64,000 nucleotides of DNA from Caldatribacterium sp051549785 (GTDB lineage Bacteria; Atribacterota; Atribacteria; Atribacterales; Caldatribacteriaceae). Location of the stretch: NCBI RefSeq assembly GCF_051549785.1, contig NZ_CP189974.1:558001-622000 (forward strand), read 5' to 3'. A program made the position numbers and the translations under genes. The notes beneath the pieces are model-generated. The model saw only the letters and a program-made list of their open reading frames with translations. It was not told where the DNA came from and searched no databases. The first letter of the stretch is position 1, and each line of letters opens with the position of its first letter. Below, one piece after another: positions 31,507 to 39,952 of the stretch.

Positions 31507-34101
31507 GTGTACATAAGAACAAAAGTACGTTCCGGTTTTGTCCTGCTTGCTCTCCTTGCGGCTTCTTTGGGGGTAGTGGCCGTTGTCGTTTTTGGCCGTC
31601 TTTCTTCTTCTTTCTCCACTGTGCAGGAATCCTTTCCCCTTGTTTTCGCCGTTTCTCGCCTTAAGGACCTCATCGCCCAAAATGAGAGCCTTGTGGCTGC
31701 CTACCTTGCCGGAAGAGACGAGGCGTTGCTTGAGGAGTGGGAGTCGGGATTTGCCGAACTCCATGACCGTTTCCTGAGTTACTTTGAAGCCTTCCGCCTG
31801 GGAAGCGACACCGAGGCCTTTCAGAGCTCTCCGTATGCTGCCGTATGGGAGAAAGAGGGATTCCCCTACAGGATTCAGGCTCTGCCTGAGGGAAGCGCAC
31901 TCTCTGCCCGGCTTGAGAGCCTTAAGGCTACGTACCTTGACTATGAGGAGAAAACAGGCGCGGTCCGGGCAATTCACCGGAGGTACCTTGCGCTTTCCCG
32001 GGAGCGGAACGAAAAGGCCGTGGCCATGGACGAACCCTCAAGGGTCATGTTGAACTTCACGAAACTCGTGGACGACTCCATGAAAAAAGTCGCCAAGCCG
32101 GCGAACGACACCTTTTTCTTCATGCTCCGCTACCTCGCCAACTCCAACCCCCAGGGGGAACTCCCGGGGTTCATCGATTTTTCTCTGGGGAGCTTCAGGG
32201 AGAGCGTGAACGCTTCCACGGTGCTTTCGGAGGCAACCAAGAAAGCTCTCCTTGAGCGGGTTCAGGATTTCCAGGAGAAGTGGAACGCGCTTTTCCAGAC
32301 CCCCCTTGCCGCAGGGCAGGAGAGGGAGGAAAAGTTCGTCGAGGCATACCGCTCTTTCAACGCTCTGAGCGCCTTTCTCGATAAGCTCCGTCTGGGCCAG
32401 ATGGTTGAGCGGCTCAACACCCTCAATCAGGAGCGGAAGAACTACCTCTTGCTTCAGGGAGAACGACGGGAGGAGGCCCGGAAGCTGGTGGAGGACCATC
32501 TTGAGGCCTTCCGGAAGTTTCTTGAAGAGGATTTCCCCAAGACCTACAGCGTCCTGACCACTCAGAGCCTCATCAACGAGCACTGGAAGCCCTTCGTGGA
32601 GGGATGGAAGGAGACGGTGGCCAGAACCGAGGAGCTGGATGACCTGGAAAGGCGAAGCGTCGAAGCCCTTCAGGCCATGCAGTCGTCCCGGGAGTCTCTG
32701 CGGGACGCCATAGAGGCGCTGAACCAGGAGGTCCTGAACCTTTTTGGTGCCTCTCTTGAGACCGTTACGAATCTCAACAGGAATTTCTCCCGGGTTCTTC
32801 TGGGGATAGCTGTCGTCGTGGTGGTTCTGGGTGTAGTGCTCGGCCTGTTGCTCTCAGGAAGCATCACCAAACCCCTTGCCGAAGCCCTGGCCTTTGCGGC
32901 AACCCTCGAGCAGGGAGACCTGACCCGGGAAGTCGGTGAAAAGAGAAGGGATGAACTGGGAGACCTGCTTTCTTCTCTCACCCAGGCCTCTTCCGCTTTG
33001 CGGGGATTCCTGCGGGACGTCGCCCACGCCGCTTCGGCCATCATGGAGCAGATGGGTCGTCTGGAACACACCTCCCGGGAGATCGCCGAAACCGGTGACC
33101 AGATTGCCCAGACCATCGCCCAGGTGGCCAAGGGCTCAGAGGAGCAGAGCCAGAACCTCATCACGGTCTCCCAGAGGATGGAGGGGCTTTTGGCGGAGAT
33201 GCGGGTGATGGGGGAGAAGCTCGTCCTCCAGGTGGAGAGAGCAGCCAAGACCTTAGAAGAGGTGGAACGGATTGAGGCCCAGATTCAAGAGGTGGGGGAG
33301 AACCTCAGGGAGGTGGAGAGCGCAGCTTCCCGGGCCTTCTTAGCCACCGAGAACGGAGAGCGGACCCTCGCCGAGGTGGTGCAGGCCATTGGGCACATCG
33401 AGGCCTCGGTGCTCTCGGTGGGGAAAGTGGTGGAGAAGCTCGGGGCAAGCTCCAGGGAAATCGGGAGCATCACCGACCTCATCACCGGGATCGCCGAAGA
33501 AACGAACCTCCTGGCTTTGAACGCGGCGATTGAAGCCGCTCGAGCAGGAGAAGCCGGACGAGGCTTTGCCGTGGTGGCCGAAGAGGTGCGCAAGCTCGCC
33601 GAGGAATCGGCTCAGGCTGCCCAGAAGATCGCCGCCCTCATCGCGGAAGTGCAGAGAGAGGCCGAGCAGGCCGTGCGCTCCATGGGGGAGAGCAGGGGGC
33701 AGGTGGAGGAGGGCAACAAGGCCGTGGAGAGAGCCCGGATGGCCTTTGCGGAGATCCACAGGGCCAACGAGGTGGTGACGGAAGAGGCGAAGCGCATCAC
33801 AAGTTCTTTCCAGAAGGTGGAGGAGGCTGCCCGGAGCATTGCCCAGCTCTCCGAGGAGGTCACGGTCATCTCCCGGGAGAACGAGGAGCGGACGAGAAAG
33901 GTCATCCGCATGGCCGAAGAGGTCCACGAGAGCTTAAGCCACGTGGCCTCTATCTCCGAGGAGAATGCCGCTGCCGCGGAGGAGGTTGCCGCTTCCTCCG
34001 AGGAGCAGAACGCGGCTCTCCAGGAAGCCCACGGAGCCGTCCAGGAGGTTGTGGCCTTAGCCCGGAGGCTTGAGGAGAACCTGGGACGGTTCAGGATTTG
34101 A
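31507..34101 (+). CDS. Methyl-accepting chemotaxis protein
   Basis: An 864-residue transducer. TM1 lies at residues ~10-30 (FVLLALLAASLGVVAVVVFG), followed by a large ~400-residue, mostly helical periplasmic sensor, TM2 (VLLGIAVVVVVLGVVLGLLL), HAMP, and a long cytoplasmic coiled coil. The tip motif ETNLLALNAAIEAARAGEAG near residue 670 is the canonical CheA/CheW-binding hairpin, followed by RGFAVVAEEVRKLAEES. No C-terminal CheR-docking pentapeptide is seen. The start is GTG 31507 (GTG 31498 possible). The only other chemotaxis gene here is cheW at 53902. The ligand is unknown. Confidence 0.93.
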   Translation: MYIRTKVRSGFVLLALLAASLGVVAVVVFGRLSSSFSTVQESFPLVFAVSRLKDLIAQNESLVAAYLAGRDEALLEEWESGFAELHDRFLSYFEAFRLGSDTEAFQSSPYAAVWEKEGFPYRIQALPEGSALSARLESLKATYLDYEEKTGAVRAIHRRYLALSRERNEKAVAMDEPSRVMLNFTKLVDDSMKKVAKPANDTFFFMLRYLANSNPQGELPGFIDFSLGSFRESVNASTVLSEATKKALLERVQDFQEKWNALFQTPLAAGQEREEKFVEAYRSFNALSAFLDKLRLGQMVERLNTLNQERKNYLLLQGERREEARKLVEDHLEAFRKFLEEDFPKTYSVLTTQSLINEHWKPFVEGWKETVARTEELDDLERRSVEALQAMQSSRESLRDAIEALNQEVLNLFGASLETVTNLNRNFSRVLLGIAVVVVVLGVVLGLLLSGSITKPLAEALAFAATLEQGDLTREVGEKRRDELGDLLSSLTQASSALRGFLRDVAHAASAIMEQMGRLEHTSREIAETGDQIAQTIAQVAKGSEEQSQNLITVSQRMEGLLAEMRVMGEKLVLQVERAAKTLEEVERIEAQIQEVGENLREVESAASRAFLATENGERTLAEVVQAIGHIEASVLSVGKVVEKLGASSREIGSITDLITGIAEETNLLALNAAIEAARAGEAGRGFAVVAEEVRKLAEESAQAAQKIAALIAEVQREAEQAVRSMGESRGQVEEGNKAVERARMAFAEIHRANEVVTEEAKRITSSFQKVEEAARSIAQLSEEVTVISRENEERTRKVIRMAEEVHESLSHVASISEENAAAAEEVAASSEEQNAALQEAHGAVQEVVALARRLEENLGRFRI

Positions 34102-34108
34102 CGTTCTG

Positions 34109-34140
34109 CAGCGGGCCACAGGTTTCCTTGTGGCCCGCTG
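34109..34140. terminator. Bidirectional hairpin between MCP and ppcA
   Basis: Perfect 12-bp stem CAGCGGGCCACA / TGTGGCCCGCTG with an 8-nt loop, between two convergent stop codons. There is no T-tract, so it may act as an RNA 3'-end structure rather than a classic intrinsic terminator. Confidence 0.7.
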
Positions 34141-34145
34141 TGACC

Positions 34146-35630
34146 TTACCCCAGGAATCTCCGCAGAAGCCCCGCCTCAACGATGAGCTCGGGAAGCACC
34201 CCGTAGTTCTGGTTTTTCACCGCCCTGATAACCCGGGTGGTCACCTCTTTGTGGTCCTGGTCTTCCTCGACAGAGAGATCCATGGTGCTTGCAAGGTCCA
34301 GCGCCTTGAGGATGCTTTCCTTTGCCTCCTCAGGGAGAATCTCGAAGACTCTGGCGTTGAAGTACCGGAGGGCAAGTGCAAGGTCTCCCCGGAGGTTTCT
34401 GTAGATGCTCTCTATAGTCCGGAGCTCCTGGGAAGACAGTACTCCAAGACCGAGGATTTCCGGGGGAAGCCCCATGGAGTAGCAGGCAGAGCAGAAACCA
34501 ATGGCCCTGGGAAGGGAGACCTTTCCGATTCGCCTCGAGTACCCAAAAAGCCCGATGTGGAGCTTTCTCATGCGCCGTCTGGGGACGTACCTTGCAAGGA
34601 GGTTGATGGTTTCTGCCAGCCCTTCGACGGTCCTCTGGTACTCCAGCGACGTCTTCCTGATGACCTCGAGGGCAAAGTCCTCCTCGAAGTCCTCGAGAGG
34701 GCGACGAACGAAGGCCTTGATCTTCTTTATAGCCGCAATGGCTTCCTCGGTAGGGTTATCGTACTTGAAGGCCGACTGCACCGTAAAGGTCTCTACCGAG
34801 GGGTACTCGGAGAGGACGTGGTCAACGGTTGCGGGAGAGAGGTTTCCCCGGAAAGGAGGGGAGCCCGCACCGAGAATGGGGTAGATATCCCTTTCTATGC
34901 GGTATGAAAGCCTCTCGAGCCTTTTCAGGGCTATTTTGTTGGCTAAAACCGCGGCCACCATGCCGTAGTTCAGCGCAGGGTCAGACCGGGCCAGAAAGAC
35001 CCGCAGGTAACCCTCGTCCTTGTCTTTCAGGTACTCCTTCACGATTTCGTCGGCCCGCAGCATAGTGGGGATGTCTTCAAAAAGAGGGATGACGTGGATT
35101 TTTTCAGGCAGAAACTCCCCCACCCACTCCGCCACGGTGATGGACCCGGGGTAAATCGGCTGGTGCTGTTTTCCTTGGATGAAGTTCCGGTAGAAGTAGT
35201 AAACCTGGTTGAGCTCTTCAGCCGAGGTGGTCATGGGGAGAATCACCTCGAAGATGGGGGCTGGGGCATCTCCTCCTTCAAAAAGCCGTGCGGCGTCCAT
35301 GGAGCGGGGAATGCTCTCCAATGCCTCAACGAGGATTTTGGCCTCTTCCTTTTCTACGGAGGGGTTGGGGAGGCGAAGAGTCAGGAAGACTTCCTTGCCC
35401 AGGCGCTTTTTCCGGAAGAAGTGCGGGTATTTGGTGAGGAGCTTCTTCACTACGAAGTCGTCCACTTCTTTTCCTTCGCTGTCCCACATCTGCTCATCGC
35501 ACCCAAGGTGAGAGAAGGCGTAGTACGCCTCGAGAATCTCGTCCTCCCCGGACATGTCGGGGGTTTCAGCGAAAAAGGGAAGCGAGGCGTTGTCCGGGTG
35601 CTGGGTGGACATGACCTTGGGGATTTTCAT
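34146..35630 (-). CDS. ppcA: Phosphoenolpyruvate carboxylase, archaeal type
   Basis: A 494-residue enzyme, far shorter than the ~900-residue bacterial PEPC, matching the archaeal-type family (PEPCase_2): it opens with KIPKVMSTQHPDNASLPFF and has FLARSDPALNYGMVAAVLAN, GAGSPPFRGNLSPATVDHVL and a C-terminal GVLPELIVEAGLLRRFLG. It carboxylates PEP to oxaloacetate. ATG 35630 begins exactly where family members start. A near-consensus promoter lies upstream. This type is scattered among a few bacteria, so horizontal acquisition is possible; base composition looks like its neighbours. Confidence 0.95.
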   Translation of the reverse strand: MKIPKVMSTQHPDNASLPFFAETPDMSGEDEILEAYYAFSHLGCDEQMWDSEGKEVDDFVVKKLLTKYPHFFRKKRLGKEVFLTLRLPNPSVEKEEAKILVEALESIPRSMDAARLFEGGDAPAPIFEVILPMTTSAEELNQVYYFYRNFIQGKQHQPIYPGSITVAEWVGEFLPEKIHVIPLFEDIPTMLRADEIVKEYLKDKDEGYLRVFLARSDPALNYGMVAAVLANKIALKRLERLSYRIERDIYPILGAGSPPFRGNLSPATVDHVLSEYPSVETFTVQSAFKYDNPTEEAIAAIKKIKAFVRRPLEDFEEDFALEVIRKTSLEYQRTVEGLAETINLLARYVPRRRMRKLHIGLFGYSRRIGKVSLPRAIGFCSACYSMGLPPEILGLGVLSSQELRTIESIYRNLRGDLALALRYFNARVFEILPEEAKESILKALDLASTMDLSVEEDQDHKEVTTRVIRAVKNQNYGVLPELIVEAGLLRRFLG

Positions 35631-35666
35631 CGCTTTTGCACTCCCGGCTTTCCCAGTTTAGGCTTA

Positions 35667-35695
35667 ACCATAGCAGCAGGGGGTGTTTCTGTCAA
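35667..35695 (-). promoter_or_regulatory. Promoter for ppcA
   Basis: Minus strand -35 TTGACA (35690-35695, perfect), 17 bp spacer, -10 TATGGT (35667-35672), with a start codon about 37 bp further on. Confidence 0.7.
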
Positions 35696-35739
35696 GACGG
35701 TGGAAAGCTGGTTTCTTCTGCGGTCCCTGCGGGGCGGAT

Positions 35740-36438
35740 TCAGGAGAGGAACGTCAGGTGTTTATCGCTGACCACGGGATAGAGACCGAGATTCCTGGCT
35801 CTTTGACGGGCAAAGGCCCGGAGTTCCTCGCTGTCTGCGTAATCGAGGGCAAAGAGCTCTTTCCCAAAGGTTTTGAGGTAATAAGCGATGATGTCGTTTT
35901 GCCGCAGGCGGTCCTCGGGGAGACGGGCGTACCGTGGCGAGTGGGTGGTGGAGAAGGATTCGAAAAGGATGCCATTGACGTACTGCGCCAGCTCCGGGAG
36001 AAGGGCAAAGCCTCTGTTGGCTAAAATATAGGCTTTTTTGGCCTCGTTCCGTATTCTTTTCACTAAGTACAGGGCACCTTCCCTTGATACCTCTGCAGCG
36101 GTATCGAGGGTATCCAGGAATAAGCCCAGAAACCCCTTTGCCAGAGCAGAACGGGTTTTTTCAAGAAGACGCGCAACCCACTCGGGGTGGTGTGGGTCTA
36201 CCCAGAAACTTCCCCATTCTGAGCGCTTTCCCGGAATATGCCACGGGGCATCGGTTCCTGGGTCTTCGCCCACGCTCAGGTAAGCAAGAGGGGACACTCC
36301 TCCGTTTTTGAGGAAGCGGAGTTCTTCCTCCATGTAGTGGTCAGGCTGAAGAACGGCCTTCTCGTAGCGAAGGAGTTCTTCAAGGCGATCGAAACCGTAG
36401 TAAAGGATGAGTTTCTCCTTACAGGAACCAGAGACCAT
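35740..36438 (-). CDS. GH114 / TM1410-like (beta/alpha)8 family protein
   Basis: A 232-residue protein resembling the GH114 endo-alpha-1,4-polygalactosaminidase superfamily (TM1410-like, also the hydrolase half of PelA). Strand-end motifs are LAYLSVGEDPG, GSFWVDPHHPEWVARLL, GFLGLFLDTLDTA and ANRGFALLPELAQYVNGILF, the acidic ones being the likely catalytic residues. No signal peptide is seen, so as annotated it would be cytoplasmic, unusual for this family. It overlaps the upstream membrane-protein gene by 20 bp, forming a three-gene unit with the PelF-like transferase. Activity is inferred only. Confidence 0.75.
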   Translation of the reverse strand: MVSGSCKEKLILYYGFDRLEELLRYEKAVLQPDHYMEEELRFLKNGGVSPLAYLSVGEDPGTDAPWHIPGKRSEWGSFWVDPHHPEWVARLLEKTRSALAKGFLGLFLDTLDTAAEVSREGALYLVKRIRNEAKKAYILANRGFALLPELAQYVNGILFESFSTTHSPRYARLPEDRLRQNDIIAYYLKTFGKELFALDYADSEELRAFARQRARNLGLYPVVSDKHLTFLS

Positions 36439-37699
36439 AGCCCAGGGGTTGACGGAGTTTCAAAAAAAGACACGAAAGAGATATCCCCATCGCAGCCACA
36501 CTTGCCGGAATTGCCAGTGGCTCAAAGATGGCAATCGTTGCACCGGCAACAAACAGCACCATGGCAGGCCTCTTCTGTTCTCCCAGAGAAAAGAGGAACA
36601 CTCCAGATCCGGTGATTACGGCCCAGAAATTAGAGAGAAGAAAGGGGACGTATGCGGAGAAGGAAAGAAGGTATAGCCCAAGACTTACGGCAAGGGGAAG
36701 GAACAGGATGGCTATGCACAGGAGCAGAACAGGTCTTATCCCGGAGAAAAGGGTGGCAAAGCTTGTATTGCCCCATAAAGACCGGTTCAAGGCTATGCCA
36801 AAACGGTGGAGTGCAAAGTCGAAGAGGAAGAGCCAGGCCACGAGGAACACCATGATTTGCCAGAGGATTTCGAAAGAGAGACGGTGGAGGGCTCCGTAGA
36901 GGAAGAGCCCCTGGCCCAGCCCGTAAAGGAGGGGATACAGAGCTCTGGGCCACGAATGGAAAAGCCATTGCCAGCCGTTTCGGCATGAACGCGCAAGGAA
37001 TTTCCCCATAGAGAAAAGGCCTGCGGAGAGAAGGCTTATCCTCTCCAGCCCAAGGTACACCCCAAGAAAGGCTGCAATGGCGGAGAGCACTATCGTTCTT
37101 ACTTGCCCGTCCCAGAAGGCTCTTATAGTGCCAACCCAGAAGACGCTTCCTGAGAAGGTATCCCAGGGGTTGGGACTCATGAAGGACAGCACAGCAGCAA
37201 CGCTAAGACCAAGAAGAGCTATGCTGGTTTTTGCTTCCACAGTTCTTGGCGGTGCAAGTTCTGCCTCGGCCCGGTAAACCAGGAAATACCCCATCTGCCC
37301 CCAGGCCAGAAGCCATATGGCCACCGGCCATCCCATGCCTCCTCCCCGGAGGTGGAAGAAGAGGATAGCCGAGAAGGTAGACAGAACCACCAGGTACCTT
37401 ATGGCCAGCTGTCTTGCAGTCTGCAGGGGAGGTATTCCCCTGGGAATAGGGGGAAAGTCCCGGGGGACCAGGGCGTAGAGTTTTTCCGCAAGCTGAAAGA
37501 CACCCTCCAGACCGAATTCTTTCTGTACGCGGTAACGATTGTATCCCATGGCCTCAAGGTGTACAGCAATTTCGTATGGGTCGATGGCAGAGGTGCAGAG
37601 GTCTTTGGTTTTCAGGTAAAGGGCAAGCAAAGAGTCTTCAGGTTCTTCGTCGTTCCGGATGGGTTCTCCTACAGAGCGAAAAAGACCAGGGGCACTCAT
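36419..37699 (-). CDS. Polytopic membrane protein, unknown (PelF-linked)
   Basis: A 426-residue protein I do not recognise. Residues 1-100 are soluble and helical, including DPYEIAVHLEAMGYNRYRVQ and EFGLEGVFQLAEKLYALVP. About nine or ten membrane helices follow (for example YLVVLSTFSAILFFHL, ILWQIMVFLVAWLFLFDFAL and VLLLCIAILFLPLAVSLGLY). The PelG hallmark at the N-terminus is absent. Its start overlaps the PelF-like gene stop (ATGA), and its stop overlaps the GH114 gene. By context it may export or polymerise the PelF product. Confidence 0.8.
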   Translation of the reverse strand: MSAPGLFRSVGEPIRNDEEPEDSLLALYLKTKDLCTSAIDPYEIAVHLEAMGYNRYRVQKEFGLEGVFQLAEKLYALVPRDFPPIPRGIPPLQTARQLAIRYLVVLSTFSAILFFHLRGGGMGWPVAIWLLAWGQMGYFLVYRAEAELAPPRTVEAKTSIALLGLSVAAVLSFMSPNPWDTFSGSVFWVGTIRAFWDGQVRTIVLSAIAAFLGVYLGLERISLLSAGLFSMGKFLARSCRNGWQWLFHSWPRALYPLLYGLGQGLFLYGALHRLSFEILWQIMVFLVAWLFLFDFALHRFGIALNRSLWGNTSFATLFSGIRPVLLLCIAILFLPLAVSLGLYLLSFSAYVPFLLSNFWAVITGSGVFLFSLGEQKRPAMVLFVAGATIAIFEPLAIPASVAAMGISLSCLFLKLRQPLGYGLWFL

Positions 37700-39120
37700 G
37701 TCGATTCGTCCCTCTGTCGCTGCCCTGACTCACAGAACGTATTGTACACCTTCTGGTAACTTTCCACCATGTTCTCCAGAGTATATTTTTGGATAACCCT
37801 CTCCCGTCCAAGAGCCCCAAGCTCGAGGCAAAGCCTGGGGTCCGACAGGAGTTCGGCAAGTGCCTCTCCCAGGGCTTCCGGGTTTGAGGGTGGGACTACT
37901 CTTCCCGAATCGGCTATGATTTCAGACACTGCTCCGGTTCGTGTTCCCACGACCGGTCGCCCTACGGCCAGACTTTCTAAGACAACATAGGGAAAGCCTT
38001 CTGAAACGCTGGATAGAACGGTTACCCAGCCGGTGTGGTAAGCCCGGTAGACTGGGCTTATCGGTCCTTCGAAGGTCACCGTCTTCCCAAGGCCAAGCGC
38101 TTCGACTCTTTTGCGGACTTCCTGGGCGTAGGCTTCGTTTCCCCGGGGCACCGGGCCAAAGAGGCGAAGTCGAGCATGGGGAAGGGCTTTGTGGACAGAG
38201 GCAAAGGCCTGGACAAGGGTGAGGAGATCTTTCAGAGGGTCGATGCGGCCAACCCACACAGCAGTTGGAGGATTCTCGAGGTGCTGTGGAGCAGGAGGAA
38301 ACTTAGCAGGGTCTATGCCGTTGGGAATCACCACTGTTTTTTCAGGCTTTGCACCCAGCTCTACTTGCCAGTAACGGTTGAATTCACTCACTGAGGTGCA
38401 CAGGGAGGCCTCATGGTATATGAGACGGGCCAGGCCCTTGAAAAAAAGCGAGAAGAACAACGAGAGCGCTGGAGGGAGATTCAGAGCAAAAAGGGCGAAA
38501 TAGCGTTCCCTGAGGTAGACGCCGTGCTCGGTCAGCACGAGGGGAATCCGGTAGTGCCGGGACGCCAGCCAGGCAGGAATGGCCCCTAATCCGTTCACCG
38601 TTGTGTGGGCTATGTCTATGGCAGGGGGAATCTGGAGTAGATTCACAAGCATTCCCCGAAGCTGCCCCAGAATCAGAAGGCGCTCGGCAAGCACCGGGGT
38701 TCGGCCCAGAACATTCGTGAACCTCCTCCGTAGTATTTCGTCAGCTTCCTTTGAAAGGAATGCGTTGGATAAGGAAGAGGTTTTTCCGCCGGCTTTGGCA
38801 AGCCCATAGAGCCCTTCTCCAAAAGACGCAAGGTCTCCCTCGAGGAACCCCAAGAGGAGCTCCAGTTTTTCGATGAGCAGTGGTTGCCGGACCATGGTGA
38901 GGGGAAAGCTTTCCTGAGAAAAGAGCTGCACAACCATCACTTTTTCCACGTTACGAGGAAGAGGCGGGATTTTTGGTATTTGCTGGGGACCCCAGAGGGC
39001 AAGAACGATGAATCGGGCCCTGAGCCTTTTCAGAAGCTCCTGGGCCCAGGAAGTGACGCCACCAGGGGCAAAGGGGTATGTTCCCTCGGTAGTCAGGAGC
39101 ACCAAGGGGTGGGGGGACAC
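37696..39120 (-). CDS. PelF-like GT4 glycosyltransferase
   Basis: A 474-residue GT-B glycosyltransferase. The N-terminus LLTTEGTYPFAPGGVTSWAQ and the middle VLTEHGVYLRERYFALF are hallmarks of PelF, the cytoplasmic transferase of Pel polysaccharide. The GT4 C-terminal lobe has VWVGRIDPLKDLLTLVQAFA and the donor-site SEGFPYVVLESLAVGRPVVG with GTRTGAVSEII. The start is GTG 39120 with ggaggg 11 nt upstream. It is the first gene of the three-gene unit and lies 69 bp downstream of tRNA-Ser. PelF uses UDP-sugars (GalNAc/GlcNAc in Pseudomonas); the sugar here is unknown. Confidence 0.85.
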   Translation of the reverse strand: MSPHPLVLLTTEGTYPFAPGGVTSWAQELLKRLRARFIVLALWGPQQIPKIPPLPRNVEKVMVVQLFSQESFPLTMVRQPLLIEKLELLLGFLEGDLASFGEGLYGLAKAGGKTSSLSNAFLSKEADEILRRRFTNVLGRTPVLAERLLILGQLRGMLVNLLQIPPAIDIAHTTVNGLGAIPAWLASRHYRIPLVLTEHGVYLRERYFALFALNLPPALSLFFSLFFKGLARLIYHEASLCTSVSEFNRYWQVELGAKPEKTVVIPNGIDPAKFPPAPQHLENPPTAVWVGRIDPLKDLLTLVQAFASVHKALPHARLRLFGPVPRGNEAYAQEVRKRVEALGLGKTVTFEGPISPVYRAYHTGWVTVLSSVSEGFPYVVLESLAVGRPVVGTRTGAVSEIIADSGRVVPPSNPEALGEALAELLSDPRLCLELGALGRERVIQKYTLENMVESYQKVYNTFCESGQRQRDEST

Positions 39121-39187
39121 AGCTTGGAAGACCCTCCTTCTTGCCTTGAAGGCTTGTGGAAGATCGACGTGCTCCCGCTTGGCTTCT

Positions 39188-39284
<97 letters not shown>

Positions 39285-39296
39285 ACCTATATTGTA

Positions 39297-39868
39297 CTGA
39301 AAAATGCGCCCGATGGCTACAGGGGGTGTGGGTTCCTCTTGGAGGAACACCGAAAGGTCTGACGTCTCTTGGTCCTCTCCAAGCGGTGGCGTGGCTTCTC
39401 CCTCATCCTGGCTCTGCCATTGCTTCACCGGGAGCCTCGAATAGCGAGAGGCGGATGCCTCAGGGAACGAGAGAGCCGTTGGGATGTTGAGAGAAACCGA
39501 TGCTCGCGCTTATCTCATCGACCAAAGCCTGGGGTAGCCTGTTGGCCGGTGCGCAGATTGCCTGCGAGGGCTTTTCGAGCAGAATGTGGAATGCGCCCCA
39601 GTCACGTCATCCTGGCTGGGAATGCTTTGTGCTGTGGACAGAACAGGGAGGCGAGCAGTCTCTTTGGGTTTCCGGGCCTTCTCCCATCGAATGGTAGAGA
39701 CAACGGGGAGGGCGAACAACCCGGGGTAGGACTAATAGGTAAGAGTACGTCTGGATTCTTGGTCATCCCTCTGCCTCTACCACTTGGTAGATGCTGAACC
39801 CCTTGCGGTTTCCATTCTGCTGCCTTAGCGCGCCAATTGGTGTTCTTTAGCCAATTCTCGGCGAGGAG
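39297..39868. other. Non-coding gap with no recognisable gene
   Basis: About 570 bp between tRNA-Ser and the phosphatase regulatory region. Open frames on both strands are short, and none has a ribosome binding site plus a recognisable family. No tRNA, hairpin terminator or repeat was found by eye. It could be decayed coding sequence. Confidence 0.5.
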
Positions 39869-39921
39869 TTAACGAACTTTTACACTTTCTTCGCATTCCC
39901 TTCACCTTTGCGTGGTACCCT
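39869..39921 (+). promoter_or_regulatory. Candidate Pho-box array and promoter
   Basis: Four TT(a/t/c)(A/C/G)C(A/G/C)-type hexamers at 39869 (TTAACG), 39879 (TTTACA), 39890 (TTCGCA) and 39901 (TTCACC), spaced 10, 11 and 11 bp. The 11-bp phasing is that of PhoB/PhoP boxes. A weak extended -10 (TGG TACCCT, 39916-39921) follows without a -35, as at activator-dependent promoters. The downstream genes are a phosphoesterase and an alkaline phosphatase. Confidence 0.5.
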
Positions 39922-39952
39922 GAGGACAAATTCAGGGAAAGGAGCTGGTAGG

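Noticed and set aside
39918..39938. CCCTGA/TCAGGG hairpin in the phosphoesterase leader as a terminator
   Set aside because: Stem is only 6 bp with an 8-nt loop and no T-tract, and the ribosome binding site follows immediately; at most a minor leader structure.
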